Positions 10,920 through 22,745 of a stretch of 64,000 bases of DNA are shown one piece after another. How positions within the stretch are numbered: the stretch's first letter is position 1; each line of letters opens with the position of its first letter. Source of the DNA: Jaltomata sinuosa (taxonomy: Eukaryota; Streptophyta; Magnoliopsida; Solanales; Solanaceae); contig QJPP01001570.1 in the NCBI GenBank assembly GCA_003996215.1, positions 91,959 to 155,958 of the forward strand. The letters are read 5' to 3'. Position numbers and translations under genes: made by a program. The notes beneath the pieces were generated by a model. That model worked only from the letters and a program-made list of their open reading frames with translations, was not told where the DNA came from and searched no databases.

Positions 10920-11889
10920 ATCAAGATAAAAAGATATTGAAACTACACGTAATGATAGAAATCTTAAAATAAGGAAAAGAAACAAATAATGCTAAAACTC
11001 TGGGAAAGGGAACGAAAAGACACCTGACTACCAGGTAACTTTCTACTCTAATCCTCGATCTCCACACCCTCCTATCAATGGTCATGTTCTCGGTGAGTTG
11101 GAGATGCACCATATCCTGCCTAACACCTCACCCCAATACTTTTTAGGCCTACCTCTACTCCTCTGCAAGCCTACTATGATCAACCTCTCACACCTCTTAA
11201 CTGTGACATTTGTACCTCTCCTCTTCACATGCCCAAACCATCTCAGTCTCACTTTGTGCATCTTATCCTCTATGGGAGTCACTCCTAACTTGTCTCGAAT
11301 ATCTTTATTTGTAATCTTATCTCACTCGATATGTCCACACATTCACCTTAACATCCTCATATTTGTCACTTGGATCTTATGGACATAGGAATCTTGATTG
11401 GTCAACACTCTGCGCCATATAATATAGTCGGTCTAACCACTACTTGGTGAACATACTTCTAAGTTTAGAAGGTACATTTTTCTCACACAGAACCTCAAAT
11501 GTTAGCCTTCATTTCATTCACCTTGCCTAATACGTTGAGTGACATTCTCGCCAATCTCCTCATTAGCTTAGATATGACTCCGGGTACTTAAAATTTTCTA
11601 TCTTGGGAATGACCTATGTGTCAATTCTCACGTCCACGTCCACTTTATAAGACACATCACTGAATTTGTACTCCAAATATTCACCTTTTACCCTGCTTAA
11701 CTTAAAACCTTTTGACTCCAGGGTCTGTCTCCAAACCTCCAGTCTCGTGTCAACTTCTCTTCGCGTCTCGTCAATCAAAACTATGTCATCTGCAGATAAC
11801 ATGCACCAAGACACTTCTCCTTGAATGTGGCGCAACGTAACTATGTCCATAATAGATATTAGATCCAACACATAAATAATTTCATCCAC
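10920..11889 (-). pseudogene. LINE reverse-transcriptase fragment (RTE-like)
   Basis: On the minus strand three pieces follow each other in different frames. 11889-11614 carries the reverse-transcriptase core with an ADDIVLIDE motif, followed by LEVWRQTLESKGFKLSR. 11282-11082 reads RLRWFGHVKRR and RGRPKKYWGEV. 11112-10921 reads LQLTENMTIDRRVWRSRIRV. This order (RT core, then the WFGHVKRR / RGRPKKYW tail) is typical of a very common plant LINE type, which I take to be RTE-like from memory. Frameshifts and missing sequence between 11300 and 11600 show it is dead and 5'-truncated. Confidence 0.85.
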
Positions 11890-12589
11890 CTAAACTTATT
11901 TATTCAAAATTATTGAGACTAGCTAACTTTTTAAGAATCCACCGATATGGAAGGATGAAGAAGCTGAATTGAACCTAAATATGAAATTGATTGTTTACAT
12001 CGGTTTGAGCAAAAAATCATAGTTTCAAATAAAGAAGATATTATTGTCTTTTGAATTTATTTAATCGCAAAATGTGAAGCATCCAAAAACACACAGTGCG
12101 AACAAATAGTTTGTTTTTTCTTATAATTTTTATTTTTTATTTTTATTCTTTTTTCTTTTTTCTTTTTTCTTTTTAATTATTTTATTTTAAAAAATATATT
12201 GTTATCTTTACATGGTTAATCTTTCATTTCTTTATTTTTCATTTTTCAATATTTACTTCACTGTTATCTTTACATTGTTATCATGCACTTCCACGTAATT
12301 CTTCATATATTTTTTCTTTATAATTACTTTTTAAATTTTTTTGAAACTATACCGAATCATAATCGTAAAAAAAAGGGGAGTCATCTTACTAATATATACC
12401 AGAGGCTTGGCAAGCAGTTGGCGGTTGTCTTGTCAACTTATCGATTAAGCCTCTTTTTTTTATATTTATTCTTTATTTTAATTTGTTTGTCTTATTTTTT
12501 AAAATTTATTATATATTTAAGAATTATATAAATTTACTATAAATTACAATAACTATCAGCTTAAAATATTTGAAAGACATAATAAAAAT
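11890..12589. other. AT-rich spacer
   Basis: Contains a T/C-rich low-complexity run (ttttctttttt repeats, about 12115-12175). No gene or RNA is recognised. Confidence 0.4.
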
Positions 12590-13200
12590 TTGGTTGACTC
12601 TCAAAATTTTATCGATGTCACATAAATTGGGACAGAAGAAATAACATATATTATTTGAAAATAACGTAAAAGGTATCATAAATCACAATAAAATGATATG
12701 TAAAAATTTGATTAACTCTCCAAAAGCTATTAATGTCACATAAATTGGGACAAATGGAGTGACATATATTATTTGAAAATTACGTACAAAGTACTATAAA
12801 TCACAATGATTAACAACTTAAAATATGTAAAGCTATTTAAGAAATTTGGCTGACTCTCCAAATTTCATCAGTGTCACATAAATTGGAACAAAGAGAATAG
12901 CATATATTATCTGAAAATTATGTAAAAGTATTATAAAATCACAATAATTAACAACTTAAAATATTTAAAAATCATACAAAAATCTAAAAACTATTTAAGA
13001 AATTTGATTGACTCTCTAAATTTCATTAGTGTCACATTAATTGAGATGGCGAGAGTAACATATATTATCTGAAGATTATGTAAAAAATATTATAAATCAC
13101 AATAATTAAGAACTTAAAATATTTAAAAACTATACAAAAAATTTAATAAACTCCTCAAATTCATATATATCACATAAATTAAGATTAAAAAAATAGCATA
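12590..13200. repeat. Five degenerate tandem copies of a MITE-derived unit
   Basis: The core 'tcacataaattgggac..agtaacatatattatttgaaaat' recurs near 12620, 12740, 12877, 13035 and 13173, a spacing of about 120-160 bp. Each copy also has 'tataaatcacaataattaa' and 'ttgactctccaaattt'. This looks like repeated duplication of one end of a common Stowaway-like MITE rather than independent insertions. Confidence 0.7.
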
Positions 13201-13693
13201 TATTAAACCCCTGTAAGCACAGGCTCTTGTATCTAGTACAAAAATGAGTGTCATTAAAGTGGAATTTCTTTTTTGAATGGGGTTATAGACCAGTTTGATT
13301 CATATTGAATGATGCCAGAATTGATAGATTATTCTTTGGTAAATATTTGAATAAGGTTACACCGTATTTACGTTGTAATAAACAATATGTCTTTATACTA
13401 CTAGATTGTGTAATTATTATTTTAATAATTAAATTAAATTCAACTAAAAATGATTTTTCAAATAGATTCTAATTATTTTTTAAGTCTATTAAATTATATA
13501 TCAACATTTTTATAGTAGCGAGAAGAAGGAAAGGAGCTGAAACTTGATTGAAAAGTCTACTGTTTGAAATAGAGTAAAACAACCCAAAATTTCAGGAGCT
13601 AATCCAAAATCACCTACTTGATTGACAAGCATAGCTTTTATAGTTGCTTTATCTGCCTGAAGTCGTGTAAATCAGAAATGAGATATTTTTTTG
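13201..13693. other. Non-coding spacer
   Basis: No gene, RNA or clear repeat is seen. Ordinary AT-rich sequence. Confidence 0.35.
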
Positions 13694-14385
13694 AGAAAAT
13701 GGTTCAAAACACATAAACTATGGCTGAAATTGTTATAACACACTCCAATTTTGTGGGGGGGGGGGAGTCTATGACCCCCAGGATATTGTTTTAGTGTATT
13801 TTTGTGGTCTTTATCTGATTAGCTGGACCACTAAGTCCCCCAAACGTTAGAGATTGCTTACACACACTTATTAAAAGGACAAAGTAATTCACTAAATCAA
13901 ACTTTATTATTTTAAACACTACCACTCTCAAATCTTTTACGCTTTTTCACAAAGTTCATTGACGTTTCATCTATCAAAATCAGAAAAATCTTTCCAAAAT
14001 AAAGAGAACATACTTAAAAAATAAAGAAAGTTTACCTCTTCAAATCAATGACAATGACGATTTGGATTGAACTCAAAGTTCTTCAGTGGAAGAAGTATAA
14101 CGAAGGGATAACGGAATAATATATGAAGTATTTAATGTAAAAAATTAAATTAAAAAGACGATTTGAATTTGAACTGTTACGTGGCAAATAGAGATAGGTT
14201 TGTGTCGGTTTATTTTGATCCCTACACGCTCAATGTACGTGTATTTACTTTCTTGTCCAATTAAGCAGATAAAGGCCATAAAATTACACTAAAAAAATAT
14301 CTAGGGGGTCGTAGGACCTTCGTAAAATTAGAGTGTGTTATAGTAATTTCGATCATAGTTTAGGTGTGTTTTATGGTTTTTTTTT
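13694..14385. mobile_element. Long-TIR non-autonomous element
   Basis: About 690 bp with terminal inverted repeats of roughly 130 bp. The left end (aaaacacataaactatggctgaaattgttataacacac) matches the reverse complement of the right end (aaaacacacctaaactatgatcgaaattactataacacac), continuing through 'cctttatctg'. The G11 run at about 13757 and the T-run at about 14375 blur the edges, so no duplication can be read. Long TIRs suggest a Mutator-like origin. Confidence 0.7.
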
Positions 14386-15132
14386 TTTTTTGAAGGGAGT
14401 ACAAAGTTTATTGTGGATAAATAAAAGTGAATAAAGGGAGGTATTAAAGGATTTGATGAGGTTTGACCAAAAAGTGAAGTAACTTTTTAGAATGAACTGA
14501 AATTCTTGGATTTTAGTGGGACCCATAGGCTCCTTCTATAATCTGACAAATAGGACTGTCCTTTAAACCAATCTTCCAAACGACGTCTCGCTTTACACTC
14601 TTTCACCAGGGTAACAAATTACTCCCTCCCTCTTTCAAAATTGGAAAATTAATGGGAATGCAAATGAGACAAAAATAAATTATTCAAATATTTATTTTTA
14701 AAAATATACTACAAAATATTAATTCACTTGTTATATACTCTTAGAAGGATAAAATAGTGTGATTCATCTCTACTTGCTATTTTTCTTGTTCTAATTTTGT
14801 CTTGATTTTCTTATTTTTGAAATTCAGATCTTTTAATTTTGACTGTATATTTGAACATAAATTTTTTAAAATTTAATTTACATATTTGAAAATTACGTGA
14901 AAATAATATAAGTTACAATAATTAATAATTCAAAATATTGAAAAAGCATTTGAAAAAATTGTGATAAAAAGTTATTCGTTTGACTCGCATAATCCAAACA
15001 CCCGTCAAAAAATAGTTTTGTATATATGCACCTGTTAAATTTTCACCCAGAAAGGAAGAGAAGAAAAAACAGTATGCACAATACTTTAGTAAATAGTATA
15101 ACTACTCAACATATCTATAGTTACATAACCCC
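14386..15132. other. Spacer with a Stowaway-like MITE end
   Basis: 'ttactccctccctctttcaaaattgg' at about 14628-14653 is a typical MITE terminus, but the matching end is not clean. No gene. Confidence 0.35.
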
Positions 15133-15189
15133 GTGAGAATTTTCTGTTCCCTATCAGATTCATTTAATTATCTTCTTCCAAATTGTGCA

Positions 15190-15235
15190 CGCTCTCTCTC
15201 TCACACACACACTCTCTCTCTCGCCTCTTTACACT
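15190..15235. repeat. CT/CA microsatellite
   Basis: (CT)n and (CA)n dinucleotide runs: ctctctctctcacacacacactctctctctc. A plus-strand reading frame at 15133-15381 crosses it and is not a gene. Confidence 0.85.
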
Positions 15236-15304
15236 ATGTCACAATTTTATCCCTCGGATCTCCGCCTCTCTGTCTCTCCAAATTCAAAAATTATTTAATT
15301 TTTC

Positions 15305-15565
15305 TATCATGTATTATATATTTAATTTATGATACATGTCACTGGTTTATTGTATCAGTGATAGTTGTATCAGGTATTTGATTTGCTGAACCTTTTAAGC
15401 TATTTAAGATATATTGTATCATGTATCATATGTTTGATTTATGATATATATCATTGTTTTCATTGTATCAGTGATAATTATATCAGGTATCTGACTTTCA
15501 GGACCTTTTAAGCTATTCAAGATATATTATATTATGTATCATATGTTTGATTTATGATATACATG
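15305..15565. repeat. 113-bp tandem repeat, about 2.3 copies
   Basis: Units start at 15305, 15417 and 15530 with 'tatcatgtatcatatgtttgatttatgat', and contain 'tattgtatcagtgat' and 'gaccttttaagctatttaagatatat'. The third copy is partial. Rich in TATCA/TGATA motifs. Confidence 0.8.
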
Positions 15566-16597
15566 TATTACTTGTATCATAAATCTACACATTAATGTTT
15601 CATTGTAAATATACAGCTGTAGCAGCCCCATAATAATATATGTAGTAGCATTTCTAGTGGTAGAATACATGACAGAAAAACAATACTCCTAATAGCATGC
15701 TTCTGTATTTTTATTTTGTTCCAACTAATTTGTGATTCTTTTACTCTACATGTGTTTTAATTTATTTAGGATGATAAATTTTTCGGTTTTAAACTTTTGG
15801 TGGAGAATCAACTCAGGCAGCATCCAAAAGTCATTCGATGTATTATAATAAAATCAGAATATATTATCATCTAATACTCTACAATTTTTTATGAACGAAC
15901 CCTAAAAAAGTTGGACTATGATACTTCTACCTACAAACACGAAAAAATCGACTTTATTCTATTCAAACAAGTGCAAATCATCTGTTTTGAATCTTGAAAT
16001 AAGAAGTTCTACTATATATTCGGATTGATTTCAAATCCACAATTAGTAGACAATTACCAGAATATCTACTAATTGTTTTCTGAATTTCAGCAACCAGAAT
16101 GTTGTAACAGGATTGCAATGGCAGACATTATTTGGGTACTTCAATTACCAGAAAATATAGGTTGAAGAAGGATGACGAATATTGATACTTCTGAAACTTT
16201 TTTTTCACGCTCAAAGACGATCAAGATCAATTGTCATGTGCTAGACATAAATCTTCTGGATTATTTCTTTCAATATTAAACGATACAATAGTATATAATC
16301 TCAAAAAAGATCCTTTGTTATCTTATTTACATGTATCAAGAAAGGTGGTAACTGATTATGTGTTATTTACTCTCATCAGTTAAGCCTAATTAGCTAAAAA
16401 ATGACGCAATCAAAGGCGCTAACAAAAATGTATCTAAGATACCACTTCTAGAAGTCTGATACCCGAAAAAGATTATCGAGCTATGTAAATAAGAAAACGA
16501 TCGCTCTGCTCTGGTATGTAATATAGGTCTATACTAGAACTCTGTGTGAAATTTTCTCATAAATAATTTGATGTGTGTTATGTACATGGCAGCATGT
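15566..16597. other. Non-coding spacer
   Basis: No recognisable gene, RNA or repeat pair. AT-rich with scattered stop codons in all frames. Confidence 0.35.
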
Positions 16598-17090
16598 TTA
16601 TTATTAGGCGTAATACATAACTAACTCTCTAAATTTATCATGATATTTTATTTAAACACTTAAATTAAGTTATGTTTCAATTGAACACCTCAATTCCTAA
16701 TAAAGTGTTTTAATTAGACACTTTCGATTCAAATATAGAAAAAAAAATTGCGTGTTTTTTTATTCATTTATTAAGTAGTTAAGTAAACTACATAAAATAT
16801 GTCACTTTCTTTAATTATACGCATTCGCCTCAATAAGCCGTAAAATATTAGACATTTTTTATTTGAGGTTGATATTTATAATTAAAGGATATGACATATT
16901 TTATGTGGTTAACATAACTATCTTATAGACGAATGAAAATACACATATTTTTTCTTCAAATTTTGAATCAAAAATGTTTAATTCGAACACGTTATTAGCA
17001 GTTGAAGTGTTTAATTAAAATAAAACTTTGTTCGAGTATCTAAATGAAATATTTTGACGAATTTAAGGGACTGACTATTCATTATGTATG
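16598..17090. mobile_element. MITE with long inverted repeats
   Basis: Left arm 'gcgtaatacataactaactctctaaattta' pairs with the reversed right arm 'catacataatgaatagtcagtcccttaaatt'; inner arms also pair (aaaatatgtcactttctttaatta / taattaaaggatatgacatatttt). The right terminus runs directly into plastid-like sequence, and the expected last bases (tacccc-type) are missing. Confidence 0.65.
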
Positions 17091-17177
17091 GATGATGAGA
17101 TTCCATTGATACAGAGCCAATTCCAATAGACTTATTGGAGGGTCCCATTGGCGTGCATCCAGTAGGAATTGAACCTA

Positions 17178-17211
<34 letters not shown>

Positions 17212-17227
17212 ATTCAGCCATGGATGC
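17081..17227 (-). other. Plastid DNA insertion (NUPT) carrying trnI-CAU
   Basis: Next to the tRNA gene the sequence 'ggatgatgagattccattgatacagagccaattcc' matches, from memory, the plastid spacer between trnI-CAU and ycf2 in the inverted repeat. The insertion is therefore at least 147 bp. Its left edge merges with the end of the MITE; the right edge beyond 17227 cannot be set by eye. It could also have come through the mitochondrion, which often holds plastid DNA. Confidence 0.75.
17154..17227 (-). tRNA. trnI-CAU: Plastid-type tRNA-Ile (CAU), transplanted copy
   Basis: The 74-nt minus-strand sequence folds as a complete cloverleaf. The acceptor arms GCATCCA and TGGATGC pair, the anticodon loop is CTCATAA with anticodon CAT, and the T arm is TAGGTTCAATTCCTA. 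In plastids the anticodon C is changed to lysidine so that the tRNA reads AUA as Ile. In the nucleus this copy is probably not used, although internal pol III boxes are present. No mismatch is visible in the stems. Confidence 0.88.
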
Positions 17228-17859
17228 AAAAAGACTCAGCGAGTGAAATAGGTTTTGGTATGTGTCAAGTCTTACTATTATGCACTTAAATCACTAAGAA
17301 TCTAATCTTGGATTTACTTTTAAGGATTCGATCCTCACAATCCAATATGAAGATTATTATATATTTTGGATCATTTTCAATTCACTCAATCTATCTAAAA
17401 AATTCTTTAAATCATAGCATACACAAATTTAAGCAAAATAAATAAATAAAATTAATCTAAATATTATACTAGCTTTACTTTACTTGGTCATAAAATAATG
17501 CAACTAAGATTTTGCCTTTTTATTTTGTCTATTAGTCCAATTTCAGCATGAGGGATGATAATTGTGAATCAACAAATGGATACAAGCTGGATGGATTTTA
17601 TTTTAAAACAATATTCTTTGATTTGCAAATAAGACAAGATTATAATCCCTCTATTTTTATACTATATAAAGAAAGTTTAGGGTGGGTTGCTTTTTTAAAA
17701 TCATACGGTATTTTGACGTACCAACCTGATATCACTGAGTAAAATGTAAAAGACAAATATTTCGAATTTAAATTTTATAGATTCATATATATATTTTAAA
17801 ATTATAGATTCATATATCTACTCTTCATTATAATTTTAATAATTTTTTACACATAAATT
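17228..17859. other. Non-coding spacer
   Basis: AT-rich, no gene. A 64-codon plus-strand frame at 17548-17742 has no recognisable content. Confidence 0.35.
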
Positions 17860-18250
17860 GAATCGGATCTCATCCCTTCGATTCCTCGTTGCATACTTCA
17901 ATGAGAAAGGAAAAGAGCTTTGTTGCGTGCTTCTTCGGGTGTGGTTGCAAGATCTCGCTTTCAGTTCGAAAATGTGTACGTAGCTTCCTTGTACAATAGC
18001 GCTCTCTCTCTCTGAGAGAGTGATCGGGAAACATTCTCTCTACCCCTCCGTATCTGACTCTGACCCACGCTCTAGCCCTCTTTCGTCGTCCAAGTCGCAT
18101 ACCTCCTAAACAGTCTATTTGATTTTTAAACGCGATCTATTTAATTGATAAACTGTGAACTACGTGGGACTTGATTCTTTTTTTGCTGAAAAGAGAAGGT
18201 ACGTAGGCAGCTCTCCTAAAAAAGAGTGAAGTTCCACCCGCTACATATCG
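17860..18250. other. GC-richer segment, possibly organelle-derived
   Basis: Base composition changes to nearly half GC for about 400 bp within AT-rich DNA. It contains a CT/GA hairpin (ctctctctctgagagag) and 'gaaggtacgtaggcagctctcc'. The style resembles plant mitochondrial spacer DNA, and it lies 630 bp from the plastid insertion. A minus-strand frame of 76 codons (18100-17870) is Arg-rich and unrecognised. Mitochondrial origin is inference. Confidence 0.3.
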
Positions 18251-19022
18251 ACCGTGCTAAATTTATATAAACTCACTACCGATAATAAGTTGCATCCGTT
18301 CATGTACAAAAGAGACGAGAAAATTAATCTAAATATAACTAATTATCATATATATTAACTTGAGTTTTTCCTTGTCTTTCTTTTAATTAGATTTGTTTTA
18401 ATTAATTAAATCTAAACTATTAATATTAAAATTGAAAATATATCTTTCATCTACCTAAGAACTTTAATTTGGGGAAATGAAGACAAGGGGAATGGAGAGA
18501 AGCCGCATCTGTTTCATACTCTTGTAGTTGCAATTATGCATCGGTTTTTTTGTTAGCTACGTAGCTTAATAAAAACGAAAGGCTTTTGCAACTTATGATC
18601 TTAAATATGCCATAACATTTATGTTACTATAAAAATATGTCATTAAGTAATTTAAAGCTAGTAATTACTTGTAAATATAAAAAAATAAAAAATAAAAAAG
18701 AATGTCACCTTAATAAAAGAAAGTTTTTAATCTAAAAATGTACACAAATGATTGCTTATACAAAGGACAGGGTGAATGAATGCTAGAGAAGTTTAGCTGT
18801 TGGGACAATTGTCACATTGCCAGTTATGGCCTAGGAGGGACAGCTATTCAAGTCAAAGGTTGCTGAAACTTCAGTGAAAGCATAATGGAAACTTCTTCAA
18901 TTTGTCATTTTCTTTGTACAAATTCCAATTCATGAATTCTTATTTGAGTCCCAATTTCTTGTAGTTAACATCTGGTAAAGTGTGGGGACCTAGATCTACT
19001 TGAAAGGTCTGCATCACATTGC
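18251..19022. other. Non-coding spacer
   Basis: No gene, RNA or repeat recognised. Confidence 0.35.
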
Positions 19023-19190
19023 ATTCAAAATGTATATGCTATGTTTAGGTCTCAATTAGCAATTGTAAGGTCGACATGTCTTTCTCCCGAATTAAGTAGA
19101 TGCAGAATTCAAAATGTATGTGCTATGCTTAGGCCTCAATTAGCAATTGTAAGATCGGCATGTCTTCCTCCCAAATTAAATAGATGCAAA
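19023..19190. repeat. 84-bp direct tandem duplication
   Basis: Two adjacent units (19023-19106, 19107-19190) share 'attcaaaatgtat.tgctatg.ttagg.ctcaattagc' and the following 'aattgtaag.tcg.catgtctt'. About ten differences separate them, so the duplication is not recent. Confidence 0.85.
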
Positions 19191-20509
19191 ATTTTCATCG
19201 GCTTGAAAAATATTGTTACTCGTTATGCCGTCCAATATAATTGATTTGAGGGAACTCCAACCACTCTAGTACCTTCATCCTACCATCCTCAGTCAATATG
19301 ATCTACTGACTCTAAAATTGAATTTTCGTGAAATAGTTGAAATTTCTTTCATTTTACAAAGCTTTTAGGGTCTGAGTCTGATAGAACATTCTACCTTCCT
19401 AAATTACTTCAACCATTAGGATTTAGATTTTGGAGGTGGTGGCCTATAGCCACATACAATGAAGAGTGGTTAATTGGACAATATTTTTCAAAAAAATAAT
19501 TGTGTATATGAAAAATTATACTAAATATATAAGGTTAAACAAATCTTGAACCCTTTAGCGAAATATTTAATATACTGGTCGAAGGCCTAAAAATTCTATA
19601 CACTCTTTTCTGTATGTTCCAAAAGCATTTTGTTGTACTTTGTATGTCTGGCTATCACCCTTATAACCTAAATAGGTAAGATATGATCTAAGCATAGAGC
19701 ATATAAAAGAGGTAATGTACTTATTGGGTCCCAATTGATAGGGTAAGGACCAATATCCATGACTTTAGCCAGCTCATTTTGATCAGGTATTAGAAATTCT
19801 TAATTTAAGAAATGGACATTTCTGCAATTGAATTGTTACATCTCAACAACCCTTCAAGGTACTTAGAAATGGACATCTCTAGGGTACCTGACACTCCACA
19901 AGTTGACTAGTGTTGAACCCGAATCTAAGAGGTATCTATCTAAAAAAAGGGAAACTCACCACTTGAGAAGAGTCAGATAGGGTCAAGGGGTTAATTTAAA
20001 CCTCTTTCTGGAGAAAATTGTATTACTTATATATGGTTAAAATTTGTTTTAATTTATGTCTCGTGAAAATGCGAATATCTCTCTATTCTGAAGTCGTACC
20101 GGCGGGCGAATGGTTTAGTGCTTTGGAAACTAGATTCATAGACCTTCAATATGATAGGTAGTGGATTATCCTCTAACTCTTTATAGATTGGGAGTACTAT
20201 ATGTAGTTGATGTTGACCCCCCTCCTCTCCCTCCTCCCTTCAGCTTTTTCATGTGTTTATTTCTATATATTTTGAACTCTCTTAATAAAAAATACTAATT
20301 AAAGAAGAGAGAGAAAGGGCCAACTAATCCAGATTCTCGCCATATAAAGTTCATAAAGAGTAAACACTCTCTATCAAGGGTTTTCTCATTCTTCGGACTT
20401 GAACTTGAGATCCCTGAACCATGCACCACAATTTTTTATGGTAATTTGGGTTGTTGTCATTGGTGTGGAATGCACCAAATGATGTAGTCTTTTGGTTCAC
20501 TTAGCTAAA
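19191..20509. other. Non-coding spacer
   Basis: Ordinary AT-rich sequence. No supported gene or element. Confidence 0.35.
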
Positions 20510-20517
20510 AAAAGAAA

Positions 20518-21510
20518 GGCGGAATTCATCGAGAGCCTCCTAAAGTTGGCACGACTTTTAACTTAGACATCTCAATTAAGGGTTGTTTATTTTTAAATAC
20601 CTCATATAGGGGACCGCATGTCAGTTTGACACTTTTTTTATATTCACAAATTCAGCTAAGCGCGTATGATCAAACTCTCCTACGTGAAAAAATAAGTGAA
20701 TACATATACGACACGTGAATTTCTTTTTTTAATTAAAAATAACTCACTTTTACTTTTTTTTCTCATCAGTAAACCCCACGTCCCCACCCTTTTCTTTGTC
20801 TTCTTCTTATGCCTTCTTCTTTTCAGACTTCATTAATTACAGTGTAAACTCCACCAAGACCAGGTTATTTTTGCTTTTTTTTTTGTTTTTGTTTTCTTTG
20901 TTTCTTCTACTTCATTATCTATATATTTCCCCCCTTCTCCTAACCCGTTTCCTCTATCTTTTTCTTTCTTCTTCTATTAAGTATTTTTTTTCCTTTCTTT
21001 TTTTATATGAGAAGTCACCATAATTATAGACGAAGATAAATATAAAAAAAAATTCTTTTTTATAACATATATCTCCATTATAATTACAGAGGAAATTAAT
21101 TTTATTTTAGTGTTGAATAATGGATAAAAAATAAATTTAATTTTTAAGAAAAAAGAAGGAATCAATAGTCTAACCCAGCAAAAAATTATAAGTTTTTTTA
21201 AAAGATTGTGTGATGGTAGAAGGTTATGGAAGGTGACAAGGAAAAAGAATGAGGAAGAAGAAGAAGAGAAAAAATGGTGGAAGGCCTATGGAAGAAAGTG
21301 TGAGGAAGAAGGAGAAAAAGAAAAAAAATCACAAAAAAACTTTTCAAACACGCTTAAAATTTGTGTAGCGCACGCACTATGCTAAATTAGCGAAAAGTGT
21401 CAAAATAATATAACAAACTCTTACATGAAATATTTAAAATGAACAACCCTTAATTGAGATGTCTAAGTTAAAAATCGTATCAATTTTAAGGGTGATCGAT
21501 GAATTTCGCC
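20518..21510. mobile_element. Long-TIR element, 993 bp, probably Mutator-like
   Basis: Starts GGCGGAATTCATCGA; the reversed right end is GGCGAAATTCATCGA. The inverted repeats run about 110 bp, including 'acttagacatctcaattaagggttg' on both sides. An exact 8-bp direct repeat, AAAAGAAA, flanks it (20510-20517, 21511-21518); being A-rich, it is weaker evidence than a mixed sequence. The interior is T/C- and A/G-rich. Short frames at 20796-21023 and 20977-21165 are not genes. Confidence 0.78.
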
Positions 21511-21604
21511 AAAAGAAAACCACAGCCTGAATGCGCTGATCACCACATGGGACTTAATAAACCAATATGACATAACTACACAACTGGCCTAATGGTAATT
21601 CATA

Positions 21605-21865
21605 CTCTCTCTATCCCATATTAGTTGATTATTATACTAAAAATAGTTATTCTATATTAGTTGATCACCTTACTAAATAAAAAAAACATTAATTAATTTT
21701 TTTTTCTCATATTACTGTTGCAATTAATATTTTTGAAAGTATTCACGTATTTGTAAAGTTCCAAAGAAGTTCTTAAGGGATGAATTAGTAAAACTATCTT
21801 CTCATTTATGATTTTTTAACATGTGTGTAAAAAAAAAGTGTGCAACTAATATTGGACGGAGGGAC
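21605..21865. mobile_element. Stowaway MITE
   Basis: 261 bp flanked by TA on both sides (21603-21604, 21866-21867). The left end CTCTCTCTATCCCATATTAG pairs with the reversed right end GTCCCTCCGTCCAATATTAG. Non-coding. Confidence 0.8.
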
Positions 21866-22745
21866 TAATTAGTACTACTTCCTCTGTTCAACAATACTTG
21901 TCCACTGTTGACTTGGCACACATGTTAAGAAATAATAAATAATAGGGCTAATTTACTTTATTACCCTTTGAATATAATTAATTAAATGCGGAGATCATGT
22001 GAAAAACGTAACCGATTCTTTCGTTTCTTTGGGCCACTGGCCATCTGCTGGGAGTTTCGGGTTTAATACCTATATTTTAGCAACAAATTCAATAAATCTA
22101 AGTGTAGTGCTTGATGTATTGATTTTTTTTTTTGAAAAGGGAGTGTGTGCGAGTTATTTATTTCAAGAATAGGCTGGACCAACCAGTTGTACCCTTTTCC
22201 GTTATAAGTAGGAAAGAGGTGCATGATCTCTCGAATTACTTCTGTATAAATTTAGAAATTATATGTAAGAACCATAGCATTTCGCGATTCATTAGTAAAT
22301 CGATTTTGATTCTCTATTAACCAATAATGTGAAACTATTAACATGGTTAAAACAAACTGTTTGAAGTCTAGACGCAGCGTGGTACTCTTTCTACCACTAT
22401 GTTTAATATAGAGGTGGTTTCCAAATAAATATTTTATCGATATAGGATACTCATATTGATAAAATGATTTTAACCGCTTATTGTAAATTGTAAAAATGGG
22501 GATTTTACTCCCTTTATCTAATGCTGAATCGACGACCTATTCTAACTTCTAAGTAAGAAGAACTTTTTGGATTTGAAAGAAAAAAAAAACTTTGAAAGAT
22601 GTATTGGGTAATGATTATAATTCATAACTAAGGATATAACGGAAAGAAATAGGTAAATTATCTATTGATTTTTCAAATTGGGTAAGTATTATTAGACATT
22701 TATTTTTAATAATATGAATAAATATTGTTGGACGGAGGGAGTAGC
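21866..22745. other. Spacer with truncated Stowaway ends
   Basis: 'tacttcctctgttcaacaatacttgtcc' at about 21878 and 'ttggacggagggagta' at about 22728-22743 are single MITE termini without clear partners. No gene is seen; the frame at 22132-22320 is not supported. Confidence 0.4.

Noticed and set aside
11098..11388. Plus-strand 96-codon frame
   Set aside because: Antisense shadow of the LINE reverse-transcriptase fragment.
17870..18100. Arg-rich minus-strand frame of 76 codons
   Set aside because: Sits in a GC-richer, possibly organellar segment; no recognisable protein.
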